Shown here in pieces: positions 1 through 7,585 of a DNA stretch of 16,097 bases. The stretch is from Polynucleobacter sp. UBA962 (lineage in GTDB: Bacteria > Pseudomonadota > Gammaproteobacteria > Burkholderiales > Burkholderiaceae): assembly GCA_002292975.1 (NCBI GenBank), contig DBCI01000023.1, forward strand, positions 26,871 to 42,967, read 5' to 3'. Under the pieces are notes generated by a model. It had not been told where the DNA came from, made no database searches, and saw nothing but the letters and a program-made list of their open reading frames with translations. Within the stretch, counting starts at the first letter, position 1; every line of letters starts with the position of its first letter. Both the position numbers and the translations under genes were made by a program.

Positions 1-1929
1 CTAAGTAACAACACAGTGCAGTGGTCTGATTTAGCTCCCTTTAATCAAGTACAAGGAACCATTCGGTTAACAGAGGAACTGCCTCAATTTGAGCAAATCA
101 GCGCAGAGTTTTTTGGAGGAACCGTCAGCCTAAAACAAAATGTGGGATCTCAAAATAAAAAAGGTTTGTATGACCTCAGTGGCAAAGTTAATCTTACTCG
201 TCTCAAAGATCACTTCTCAGGTAAAGTAGGTGACGAAACACGCCAATTGTTAAATGCCCTAAAAGGTAATGTCGGTTTTAAAGGAAATTTAGCACTAAGT
301 AATAATCTGACGGATCTAAATTTAGATCTTGATCTGAACGCATTAGGGTCTAACTTACCCCAGCCACTCGATAAGAAAATAGGCAGTAATCTCACGGGGC
401 AATTTAAATACCAATCGGCTCTAAATGACAGTACCTTAAATCGAAGCTCCCAATGGACGGCTCAGATTGGAAAAAATATTAGTCTGCAGGGCAGACTGAA
501 TGCGCAAGGAATCATGAGTCAAGGAATCGGCATCGATGCCAGCCCGGTGATGCCTGACTCTGGTATCGGAATTAATCTGCAAGTGAATGATCTCAATGTG
601 GATGACTGGCATAGCTTGCTTTACCCAAAAATTGTAAATAGTAAAACTTCTCCACAAAAACTAATTCCGGAAATTCCAAAGGGGGAGACGAATGCCAATG
701 GCTTAAATACATTTAATGCTCAAGTCCGAAATGCCGTTGCACTCAATCGACAATGGCCTAATCTCACTCTAAATGCGAAATTAGTAAATGGTATTTGGCA
801 GATTCAGGCTAAATCCCCCCGCCTCGAGGGGCAAGTTCAATACATAGATCGTCCAGGTTTTGATCTGGTTAAGGGAAAATTGAGTCGATTAAATATCCCC
901 GAATCGAGCTCCCAACTAATCGGCGCAGGTGGTAAGTCAGCGACTCAAGCAACTCCCAAAACAGTTCCTCTGAACTCTATTCCTGAGCTTGACCTTGTGA
1001 TTGATCAGCTATCTATTAATCAATATAAGCCTGGGGCAGTTGTCATTAAGACGCTCAACACACCCAACAAGATCTCCATTCAAAATTTAGTCATCACGAA
1101 TGCCGAGGCTATAACCAAGGGCTCTGGTGAATGGTCTGTTGATGCTCAGGGGAGCAATGAAGCTATTTGGCTGGATCTTAAGGCGGAGATTAAGGATCTT
1201 GGTAGGGTAATCGCACACTGGGGAAGTCCAAAGGCCGTAGAGGGCGGCAAGGGAATCGTTACTGCAAAACTGGATTGGAGTGGTCCCCCGTATGACCCTG
1301 ACCTAGATACTCTAGGTGGCAAGATTACGATTGCCCTCGAAAATGGACGACTACTCCAAGTCGATTCCGGAATAGCGAAAGTGATTGGTGTATTTAGCCT
1401 ACAAAGCCTACTTAAATTTGCAAGCTTTGATATTCAAGGAAGTCTTGGCAATGTCATTACTACGGGCACAAGCTTTAATAAGCTTTCTGGAGACTTTGTG
1501 ATTCGAAATGGGGTAGCAAGAACCCAAAACTTTGGAATGCAGCTGAACCAGGCACGGGTTGCAACTAGCGGTTTAGTCAATGTTCCAAAGCAAACTCAAG
1601 ATCTGCGAATTACGATTTTTCCAACGATTGATGCTACCGCAGGTGCATTGGCACTGTTTACTGTAAACCCGATTATTGGGGCAAGCGCTTTAATCGGTCA
1701 ATACTTAATGAGCAATCAACTGAATCGAACACTACAAACTGATTATCTTGTCCAAGGAAGTTGGGATAAGCCAGATGTCATTCCACTCGATCAAAACGGA
1801 CAACCTTTGGATCCAAAAATCATTGAGACCATTCGCTCCCGTAATCTTTTACGTGAACAAAAAATGCCAAGCTCTCCTTCCTCCCCCAGCACCCCCAGCC
1901 GTCCTCCAAGCGCTGCACCTCAGAACTAA
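1..1929 (+). CDS. yhdP: YhdP family AsmA-like envelope protein, 3' part
   Basis: The reading frame is open from the first base to the TAA at 1927-1929, so this is the C-terminal 642 residues of a longer protein; family members are usually well over 1000 residues. The fragment is rich in short beta-type repeats (alternating polar and hydrophobic residues, many Asn, Gly and Leu), as in the AsmA-like repeating beta-groove proteins. The last third (about residues 440-600) carries the typical YhdP/AsmA_2 end: LENGRLLQVDSG, then GVFSLQSLLKF, a TSGLVNVPKQTQDLR stretch and a hydrophobic NPIIGASALIGQYL helix. A Pro/Ser-rich tail of about 20 residues follows. In E. coli, YhdP is anchored in the inner membrane, spans the periplasm and helps move phospholipids to the outer membrane together with TamB and YdbH. 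The signal anchor lies outside the window. Order yhdP then tldD matches the E. coli neighbourhood. The family call is strong; the function is by homology. Confidence 0.9.
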   Translation, partial: LSNNTVQWSDLAPFNQVQGTIRLTEELPQFEQISAEFFGGTVSLKQNVGSQNKKGLYDLSGKVNLTRLKDHFSGKVGDETRQLLNALKGNVGFKGNLALSNNLTDLNLDLDLNALGSNLPQPLDKKIGSNLTGQFKYQSALNDSTLNRSSQWTAQIGKNISLQGRLNAQGIMSQGIGIDASPVMPDSGIGINLQVNDLNVDDWHSLLYPKIVNSKTSPQKLIPEIPKGETNANGLNTFNAQVRNAVALNRQWPNLTLNAKLVNGIWQIQAKSPRLEGQVQYIDRPGFDLVKGKLSRLNIPESSSQLIGAGGKSATQATPKTVPLNSIPELDLVIDQLSINQYKPGAVVIKTLNTPNKISIQNLVITNAEAITKGSGEWSVDAQGSNEAIWLDLKAEIKDLGRVIAHWGSPKAVEGGKGIVTAKLDWSGPPYDPDLDTLGGKITIALENGRLLQVDSGIAKVIGVFSLQSLLKFASFDIQGSLGNVITTGTSFNKLSGDFVIRNGVARTQNFGMQLNQARVATSGLVNVPKQTQDLRITIFPTIDATAGALALFTVNPIIGASALIGQYLMSNQLNRTLQTDYLVQGSWDKPDVIPLDQNGQPLDPKIIETIRSRNLLREQKMPSSPSSPSTPSRPPSAAPQN

Positions 1930-1962
1930 GGCATTTGTCATTCAGTATTAGTATTGAGCTAT

Positions 1963-2787
1963 ATGCCTCCATCTCTGACTGTTGCTGCGATTCAAATGAT
2001 CTCGTCTGCCTCTTTGGCGGAAAATCTTGGGGTTGCGACGCGCCTTATTAGCGAGGCCGCTGATGCGGGCGCTAAGGTGATTGCGCTGCCCGAGTATTTT
2101 TGTCTTATGGGACTCAAAGATACGGACAAAGTTGCCATACGAGAAGCCTATGGGAACGGTCCTATACAAACGGCAATGCAGGAACTTGCCCAGCAACATC
2201 AGGTACATCTAATCGCAGGGACAATTCCCCTTGAAGCCAGCGATCGACAAAAAGTTCTTAATACGACCCTTGTCTTTAATCCACAGGGCCTTTGCATCGC
2301 ACGCTATGACAAGATGCATTTGTTTGGGTTTCAGACTGAAAAAGAGCGCTATCAAGAATCAGAAACTATTGAGGCTGGTAATCAAATTAGTACAGTACGG
2401 ATCCCCGATCAAGGTAACAACTGGGTTTTTGGCTTAAGCATTTGCTACGATCTACGCTTTCCAGAACTTTACCGCCAGCATGAACCGGTAGACTGCCAAG
2501 TCATACCCGCAGCATTTACCCATACAACCGGCAAAGACCACTGGGAGATTCTGTTGCGGGCCCGTGCTATTGAAAATCAATGTTATTTCTTAGCATCGGC
2601 TCAGGGGGGTATGCACCAAAACCAACGGCAAACTTGGGGGCAATCAATGCTCATTGATCCCTGGGGCCAAATCATGCAAGAACTTGCTACCGGCGAAGGC
2701 TTTGTGATTGGTCAAATCCACCAAGAAACCCTTGAGGGGGTTCGCTCTAAACTTCCTGCTCTAAAACATCGTAAGCTATCGTCATGA
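1963..2787 (+). CDS. Carbon-nitrogen hydrolase, Nit1/YbeM-like (deaminated glutathione amidase type)
   Basis: A 274-residue single-domain nitrilase-superfamily enzyme. The Glu-Lys-Cys catalytic triad is visible, counted from the ATG at 1963: E44 in ALPEYF, K117 in YDKMHLF and C161 in SICYDLRFPELYR. The last motif and the HLFGF segment are those of the Nit1/YbeM branch, whose known members hydrolyse deaminated glutathione to 2-oxoglutarate and Cys-Gly as metabolite repair; that substrate is inferred here. A TTG three codons upstream (1954) would also be in frame, but ATG 1963 puts the first beta strand (LTVAAIQM) at the usual distance from the start. There is only a weak GAG upstream. The gene follows yhdP after 33 bases, and its TGA overlaps the tldD start by 4 nt (ATGA), which implies translational coupling. 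The cytoplasmic location is inferred from the lack of a signal peptide. Confidence 0.88.
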   Translation: MPPSLTVAAIQMISSASLAENLGVATRLISEAADAGAKVIALPEYFCLMGLKDTDKVAIREAYGNGPIQTAMQELAQQHQVHLIAGTIPLEASDRQKVLNTTLVFNPQGLCIARYDKMHLFGFQTEKERYQESETIEAGNQISTVRIPDQGNNWVFGLSICYDLRFPELYRQHEPVDCQVIPAAFTHTTGKDHWEILLRARAIENQCYFLASAQGGMHQNQRQTWGQSMLIDPWGQIMQELATGEGFVIGQIHQETLEGVRSKLPALKHRKLSS

Positions 2788-4277
2788 ACATCTCCGATCT
2801 CCCACTGCATCATCTATCTACAACCCTCAAGGATCATCAAGCCTTCGATCTAGCTAATTCCTTTTTACTAAAACCAAATGGACTTAGCGTTTCTGACCTA
2901 GATCGTCTATTTGGTGTGATGCATGCCCATCGCTTGGATGACGCCGATATTTACTTTCAACATACCCGTAGCGAGCAGTGGAGTCTAGAAGAAGGCATTG
3001 TGAAGTCGGGCAGCTTCAATATTGATCAAGGGGTGGGAGTGCGTGCTATCTCAGGAGATAAAACAGCCTTTGCCCACTCGGATGTTATTAGCCCAGAAGC
3101 CTTGTTAAAAGCTGCTCATGCCACTCGTGTCATTGGACCAAAAGGCGGGAAGATAAAACTACCAAGCTTGATGAAAACACAAAGTCATTTAAGTACCTCC
3201 TTATATTCTCACCTCAACCCACTAGACTCCTTAAGCCCCCCAGAAAAAATTGCACTCTTGGAGCAAATTGAGCATCGCGCTAGAGCGCGTGATCCACGCA
3301 TCATTCAAGTGATGGCAAGTCTTGCGGGGGAATTTGATGTTGTTTTGGTAGCGCGGGCTAACGGATTAATGGCAGCTGATATTCGTCCACTAGTCCGCGT
3401 ATCTGTGCACGTGATTGCTGAACAAAATGGCCGCCGTGAATCGGGCTCTGCTGGTGGTGGCGCCCGAACCGACTATGGTTTCTTTAATGCCGAACGCATT
3501 CATCAATGGGTGGATGAAGCAGTCGATAACGCCCTACTCAACCTTGATTCTCGACCTGCACCAGCTGGACCAATGACTGTGGTCATGGGTCCAGGTTGGC
3601 CAGGGGTTCTATTACACGAAGCAATTGGTCATGGCCTTGAAGGGGACTTCAATCGTAAGGGCTCATCCGCCTTCTCAGGGCGCATCGGTGAGCGTGTTGC
3701 CGCAAAGGGAGTAACGGTTGTTGATGATGGCACCTTAAGCGGTCGCCGTGGGTCACTCAATATCGATGATGAAGGGACGCCCACACAATGCACCACCCTA
3801 ATTGAAGATGGAGTATTGAAGGGCTACATTCAAGATAGTTTAAATGCGCGTCTTATGAAAATGCCCTTAACAGGTAATGGCCGACGCGAAAGTTTTGCCT
3901 CCCTCCCACTTCCCCGCATGACCAATACGTATATGCTGGCAGGCCAATACGATCCCCAAGAAATCGTAGCGAGTATTGATCGCGGTCTATATGCGGTCAA
4001 CTTTGGCGGTGGCCAAGTAGACATTACAAGCGGTAAATTTGTGTTCTCCGCCTCAGTGGCCTATTGGGTTGAAAACGGCAAGATTCAGTATCCGGTCAAA
4101 GGCGCAACGATTATTGGCAACGGCCCCGAATCCCTCAAACAGGTCAGCATGATTGGTAATGATTTACGTTTGGATAGCGGGGTCGGCGTCTGTGGAAAAG
4201 AGGGTCAGAGCGTGCCCGTGGGCGTTGGTCAACCTACCTTACGAATTGATCAAATGACGGTGGGTGGTACCGCTTAA
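2784..4277 (+). CDS. tldD: Metalloprotease TldD
   Basis: A 497-residue TldD subunit of the TldD/TldE (PmbA) heterodimeric zinc protease, which in E. coli completes microcin B17 maturation and degrades the CcdA antitoxin. The zinc site is complete: H278, E279 and H283 in LLHEAIGHGLEGD, and the third ligand C470 in GVGVCGKEGQ near the C terminus. The GGGARTDYG segment (224-232) and GGGQVDITSGKFVF (408-421) are further family signatures. The N-terminal 40 residues are slightly longer than in E. coli TldD (481 residues). The start overlaps the upstream hydrolase stop as ATGA. The usual partner gene tldE/pmbA is not in the window and must lie elsewhere. In TldD only this subunit carries the catalytic site, so an intact motif suggests an active enzyme. 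Its native substrate in this organism is unknown. Confidence 0.96.
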   Translation: MNISDLPLHHLSTTLKDHQAFDLANSFLLKPNGLSVSDLDRLFGVMHAHRLDDADIYFQHTRSEQWSLEEGIVKSGSFNIDQGVGVRAISGDKTAFAHSDVISPEALLKAAHATRVIGPKGGKIKLPSLMKTQSHLSTSLYSHLNPLDSLSPPEKIALLEQIEHRARARDPRIIQVMASLAGEFDVVLVARANGLMAADIRPLVRVSVHVIAEQNGRRESGSAGGGARTDYGFFNAERIHQWVDEAVDNALLNLDSRPAPAGPMTVVMGPGWPGVLLHEAIGHGLEGDFNRKGSSAFSGRIGERVAAKGVTVVDDGTLSGRRGSLNIDDEGTPTQCTTLIEDGVLKGYIQDSLNARLMKMPLTGNGRRESFASLPLPRMTNTYMLAGQYDPQEIVASIDRGLYAVNFGGGQVDITSGKFVFSASVAYWVENGKIQYPVKGATIIGNGPESLKQVSMIGNDLRLDSGVGVCGKEGQSVPVGVGQPTLRIDQMTVGGTA

Positions 4278-4296
4278 AAGGCAGTCTTTGTAATCA

Positions 4297-4314
4297 GGCT
4301 TTAGAATATAAGCC
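4297..4314 (+). promoter_or_regulatory. Candidate aroG promoter/operator: inverted repeat framing a -10-like box
   Basis: The last 18 bases before the aroG ATG are an inverted repeat, GGCTT (4297-4301) and AAGCC (4310-4314), separated by 8 bases that contain TAGAAT (4302-4307), one mismatch from a sigma-70 -10 box. No convincing -35 is seen at 16-18 bases. TAGAAT lies 7 bases before the ATG, so transcription from it would give an mRNA with essentially no leader, and no Shine-Dalgarno sequence is visible. Short inverted arms around a -10 box suit either a repressor site or chance. This is a weak prediction from sequence alone. Confidence 0.3.
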
Positions 4315-5436
4315 ATGAGTACTAAACCCCAAAACCCCCAAGAAAGCTGGTACGCGAGTATCGATAAGACCTCTGCGACCGACGATCAACGCGTTAACAA
4401 CATTACTGTGCTCCCGCCTCCGGAGCATTTAATCCGGTTTTTTCCTATTTCAGGAACCCCTACTGAAAAATTAATTGGCCGCACCCGCGAGAAAATCCGC
4501 AATTTGATCCATGGCAAAGATGATCGTTTATTAGTCATCATTGGTCCTTGCTCTATTCATGATCCCTCTGCTGCCGTTGAGTATTGTCAACGTCTTTTGA
4601 AAGAACGTAGCCGACTTAGTGCTGACCTTGAAATCGTGATGCGCGTCTATTTTGAAAAACCACGCACTACGGTTGGCTGGAAGGGTTTAATTAATGATCC
4701 TTACCTAGATGAAAGTTTTAAGATCGAAGAAGGCCTACGAATTGCGCGCCAGGTCTTGATGGAAATTAATCGCCTTGGAATGCCTGCAGGAAGTGAGTTC
4801 CTTGATGTCATCTCCCCCCAATATATTGCCGATCTAATCTCGTGGGGCGCAATTGGTGCGCGCACGACAGAAAGTCAGGTGCACCGTGAGCTAAGCTCCG
4901 GATTGTCTGCGCCGATTGGCTTTAAAAATGGCACCGATGGCAACATCAAGATCGCGACTGATGCCATTCAAGCGGCACATCGACCCCATCATTTCCTTTC
5001 AGTTCATAAGAACGGGCAGGTCGCCATTGTGGAAACCAAAGGCAATAAGGACTGTCATGTAATTTTACGAGGCGGTAAGGAGCCAAACTATGAAGCGAAA
5101 TATGTACAGGCCGCCTGCGCTGAACTTGAGGCTGCAAAGCTTCCAGCTCGATTGATGATTGATCTATCGCATGCAAACTCAAGCAAGCAACATCAACGAC
5201 AAATTGATGTAGCCGATGATATTGCCAAACAAATTGAGGGTGGCTCAAACTATATTTTTGGTGTGATGATCGAAAGTCATCTTCATGCAGGTGCGCAAAA
5301 ATTTACTCCCGGTAAAGATGACCCAAAAAATTTAGAGTATGGCAAGAGCATTACAGACGCTTGCATTAATTGGGATGACTCTGTACAAGTTCTCGAGCGA
5401 TTAGCAGGCGCTGTTCGGAAACGTCGACGCACTTAA
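4315..5436 (+). CDS. aroG: 3-deoxy-7-phosphoheptulonate synthase, class I (DAHP synthase)
   Basis: A 373-residue enzyme that condenses phosphoenolpyruvate and erythrose 4-phosphate, the first step of the shikimate pathway. It follows the E. coli AroG pattern closely: GPCSIHD, MRVYFEKPRTTVGWKG, GARTTESQVHRE, GFKNGTDG and DLSHANSSKQ. All four metal ligands are present: C79, H286, E320 and D348 (E. coli C61, H268, E302, D326). The offset rises from 18 to 22 between E320 and D348, so there is a 4-residue insertion in the loop AQKFTPGKDDPKN. S198 matches E. coli AroG S180, part of the feedback pocket, so allosteric control is likely, but I cannot tell which aromatic amino acid inhibits it. The N terminus is about 18 residues longer than AroG. 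It lies 37 bases after tldD, has no clear Shine-Dalgarno sequence, and is followed by its own terminator. Confidence 0.96.
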   Translation: MSTKPQNPQESWYASIDKTSATDDQRVNNITVLPPPEHLIRFFPISGTPTEKLIGRTREKIRNLIHGKDDRLLVIIGPCSIHDPSAAVEYCQRLLKERSRLSADLEIVMRVYFEKPRTTVGWKGLINDPYLDESFKIEEGLRIARQVLMEINRLGMPAGSEFLDVISPQYIADLISWGAIGARTTESQVHRELSSGLSAPIGFKNGTDGNIKIATDAIQAAHRPHHFLSVHKNGQVAIVETKGNKDCHVILRGGKEPNYEAKYVQAACAELEAAKLPARLMIDLSHANSSKQHQRQIDVADDIAKQIEGGSNYIFGVMIESHLHAGAQKFTPGKDDPKNLEYGKSITDACINWDDSVQVLERLAGAVRKRRRT

Positions 5437-5451
5437 TCTCACCAACACGAT

Positions 5452-5473
5452 GCGGACTCAGGTCCGCTTTTTT
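5452..5473 (+). terminator. Intrinsic terminator after aroG
   Basis: A 6-bp GC-rich stem, GCGGAC (5452-5457) and GTCCGC (5462-5467), with a TCAG tetraloop is followed directly by six T (5468-5473), then C and four more T. It sits 15 bases after the aroG stop and reads only in the forward direction. Seen from the other strand, the A tract precedes the hairpin and no T run follows it, so the facing reverse gene gets no terminator from it. Confidence 0.9.
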
Positions 5474-5479
5474 CTTTTA

Positions 5480-6052
5480 CTAGGACTCGTCGACTTTGTT
5501 TTGGTTTTTCCACAAAACATCTTGCCCCCCAGCAGCGCGATTAAGTACGCGAGCTAGAACAAAAAGTAGATCAGATAATCGGTTGACATACTGGCGCGGA
5601 GAATCATGAATGGGGTCTGCCCACCCAAGCTTCACAATCGAGCGTTCAGCACGACGGCATACTGTTCGACAAATGTGTGCTTGAGCTGCAGCGCGTGTGC
5701 CACCTGGCAGGATAAATTCTTTCAGTGGTGGCAAATTAGCGTTGTAATGGTTTAACCAAACATCCAGCTGCTCCACCTGTTCGATCTTAAGTAAGGTGTA
5801 GTTGGGGATACAAAGTTCTCCCCCCAAATCAAATAAATCGTGTTGGACCCGCAGTAAAAGTTTACTAAGATCGCTCGCAACCGACTCCGGAAACTCTTCA
5901 GTCATTAACACCCCAATTTGAGAGTTCAGCTCGTCGACATCGCCCATGGCGCAGATGCGTAAATGATCCTTTTCAACCCGGCTACCATCTCCTAACCCGG
6001 TCATTCCGGCATCGCCGGTCCGCGTTGCTATTTTTGAAAGTCTATTTCCCAT
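5480..6052 (-). CDS. Cob(I)alamin adenosyltransferase, PduO type
   Basis: A 190-residue enzyme that transfers the adenosyl group of ATP to cob(I)alamin, making coenzyme B12. The N-terminal ATP-binding loop T10-RTGDAGMTGLGDG-23 with SRVEKD is the PduO/MMAB signature. Further motifs are GDVDELNS (37-44), FILPGGT (113-119), the arginine-rich helix CRTVCRRAER (128-137) and YVNRLSDLLFVLAR (155-168); human MMAB uses the corresponding Arg, Arg and Glu of the RRAER motif for ATP binding. It is the only B12 gene in the window, so it most likely salvages or activates imported cobalamin. It is divergent from glcD with 34 bases between starts. A perfect TATAAT six bases before the ATG suggests a leaderless message. 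The stop at 5480-5482 faces the aroG terminator, which does not work in this direction. Confidence 0.93.
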   Translation of the reverse strand: MGNRLSKIATRTGDAGMTGLGDGSRVEKDHLRICAMGDVDELNSQIGVLMTEEFPESVASDLSKLLLRVQHDLFDLGGELCIPNYTLLKIEQVEQLDVWLNHYNANLPPLKEFILPGGTRAAAQAHICRTVCRRAERSIVKLGWADPIHDSPRQYVNRLSDLLFVLARVLNRAAGGQDVLWKNQNKVDES

Positions 6053-6058
6053 GCACCG

Positions 6059-6064
6059 ATTATA
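6059..6064 (-). promoter_or_regulatory. Predicted -10 box (TATAAT) of the adenosyltransferase gene
   Basis: On the reverse strand this hexamer reads TATAAT exactly, followed by six bases (CGGTGC) and the ATG of the adenosyltransferase gene. A sigma-70 start point normally lies about 7 bases after the -10 box, so transcription would begin at or next to the A of the ATG. No good -35 box is present at 16-18 bases, so the promoter may need an activator. It overlaps the opposing glcD promoter. Confidence 0.5.
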
Positions 6065-6074
6065 GGTAAGTGGC

Positions 6075-6080
6075 TAAAAT
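6075..6080 (+). promoter_or_regulatory. Predicted -10 box (TAAAAT) of the glcD operon
   Basis: TAAAAT differs from the consensus at one position and lies exactly six bases (GGGCAT) before the glcD ATG at 6087, mirroring the arrangement on the opposite strand. The best -35-like bases at 17-base spacing (TGCACC, 6052-6057) are poor and overlap the start codon of the divergent gene. No Shine-Dalgarno sequence fits between this box and the ATG, so a leaderless glcD mRNA is predicted. No regulator gene such as glcC lies in the window. Confidence 0.42.
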
Positions 6081-6086
6081 GGGCAT

Positions 6087-7583
6087 ATGAATGCTCCCTA
6101 CGCTCCCCCTGAAATCCTAGCAATTCAAGCAAAACAGGCACTTTTGGTGTCAGCACTCAGGCCAATCTTGACCGAAGATGCCCTTCTTTGGCAACCAGAA
6201 GACACTATCCCCTATGAATGTGATGGTTTAGCGGCCTACCGAAAAATGCCTTTAGCGGTAGCTCTTCCAGAAAATGAAGATCAAGTTGTACGTATTCTGA
6301 AGGCCTGCCATCGCTTACAAATTCCGATTGTTCCCAGAGGTGCGGGAACGGGTTTATCGGGTGGTGCGATGCCCATCGAGCAAGGTCTTGTCTTATCCTT
6401 AGCTAAACTAAAAAAGATTGTGAAGATTGACCCGTTCACACGCACTGCCGTGGTGCAACCCGGTGTGCGAAATTTAGCAATTTCAGAGGCAGTTGCTAAG
6501 CATGGTTTGTACTACGCACCAGACCCGTCTTCCCAAATTGCTTGCTCCATTGGAGGGAACGTTAATGAAAACTCCGGCGGGGTACATTGTCTGAAGTATG
6601 GGCTTACGCTTCACAATGTATTACGAGTTCGTACGGTACTAATGAATGGTGACATTGTTGAATTTGGTGGCATGGCACCTGATGCACCCGGACTCGATCT
6701 GCTCGCAGTGCTCATTGGTAGCGAGGGAATGCTGGGGATTGTGACCGAGATTACTGTAAAGCTGGTGCCCAAGCCTAAACTTGCTCGGGTCATTATGGCG
6801 AGTTTTGACGATATCGAAAAGGGTGGTAACGCTGTCGCCGCCATTATTGCTGCAGGCATCATTCCCGCTGGACTTGAAATGATGGATCGAGCTACTACTC
6901 GAGCCGTTGAAGACTTTGTGCATGCAGGATATGACCTCGATGCGGAAGCGATCCTGCTGTGCGAATCAGATGGTACCCCCGAAGAGGTGGAGGAAGAAAT
7001 TGCGCGCATGAACGCTGTCCTAGAATACCAAGGAGCAAGCCGTATTCAGGTCTCTCAAAGTGAGGCTGAACGCCTACGTTTTTGGAGTGGTCGCAAGAAT
7101 GCCTTCCCCGCAGCCGGTCGCATTGCAGCAGACTATTACTGCATGGACGGTACGATTCCGAGGCGCCATATTGCAACCCTCCTACGTCGCATTAAGGGCA
7201 TGGAGGAAAAATATCGCCTAGGCTGTCTAAATGTATTTCATGCGGGTGACGGTAATATGCATCCCCTGATTCTGTTTAATGGCGCCGATCCCGATGAATG
7301 GCATCGCGCTGAAGAATTTGGTACTGAGATTCTAGAGACTTGTATTGAGTTGGGTGGCACGATCACCGGAGAGCACGGTGTCGGTATTGAAAAAATTAAT
7401 TCCATGTGTGTGCAATTTAGTGATCAAGAGCGCGAACTCTTTTGGGGTGTTAAAGCCGCCTTTGATCCGGATCGCTTACTAAATCCTGACAAAGCAATTC
7501 CAACCCTTAATCGCTGTGCTGAGTACGGCAAAATGCGGATTAGCGGTGGTGTTTTGCCTCATCCCGAGTTAGAGCGCTTCTAA
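6087..7583 (+). CDS. glcD: Glycolate oxidase subunit GlcD (FAD-linked)
   Basis: A 498-residue flavoprotein, essentially the length of E. coli GlcD. The N-terminal FAD-binding (VAO/PCMH type) domain shows PRGAGTGLSGG (83-93), APDPSS (144-149), GGNVNENSGG (156-165) and GSEGMLGIVTE (211-221). The C-terminal FAD_oxidase_C domain ends with FHAGDGNMHPL and ITGEHGVGIEK, both standard for D-2-hydroxyacid dehydrogenases of this group. GlcD is the subunit that oxidises glycolate to glyoxylate, with electrons leaving through GlcE and the iron-sulfur subunit GlcF to the quinone pool at the inner membrane. D-lactate is a plausible second substrate, but the complete glcDEF set makes glycolate the better call. 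It is the first gene of the unit and is followed after 2 bases by glcE. Confidence 0.95.
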   Translation: MNAPYAPPEILAIQAKQALLVSALRPILTEDALLWQPEDTIPYECDGLAAYRKMPLAVALPENEDQVVRILKACHRLQIPIVPRGAGTGLSGGAMPIEQGLVLSLAKLKKIVKIDPFTRTAVVQPGVRNLAISEAVAKHGLYYAPDPSSQIACSIGGNVNENSGGVHCLKYGLTLHNVLRVRTVLMNGDIVEFGGMAPDAPGLDLLAVLIGSEGMLGIVTEITVKLVPKPKLARVIMASFDDIEKGGNAVAAIIAAGIIPAGLEMMDRATTRAVEDFVHAGYDLDAEAILLCESDGTPEEVEEEIARMNAVLEYQGASRIQVSQSEAERLRFWSGRKNAFPAAGRIAADYYCMDGTIPRRHIATLLRRIKGMEEKYRLGCLNVFHAGDGNMHPLILFNGADPDEWHRAEEFGTEILETCIELGGTITGEHGVGIEKINSMCVQFSDQERELFWGVKAAFDPDRLLNPDKAIPTLNRCAEYGKMRISGGVLPHPELERF

Positions 7584-7585
7584 GT

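Noticed and set aside
1935..1940. TTGTCA before the nitrilase gene as a -35 box
   Set aside because: At 16-19 bases spacing the only -10-like bases overlap the start codon, so it would start transcription inside the gene; expression from an upstream promoter is more likely.
4946..5248. A 100-codon open frame on the strand opposite aroG
   Set aside because: It lies wholly inside a highly conserved enzyme gene, has no recognisable domain and an odd residue mix rich in His and Gln, as expected of a shadow frame.
6611..7009. A 132-codon open frame antisense to glcD
   Set aside because: The translation is dominated by Ser, Ala and Ile, the usual look of an antisense shadow, and glcD is intact with all family motifs.
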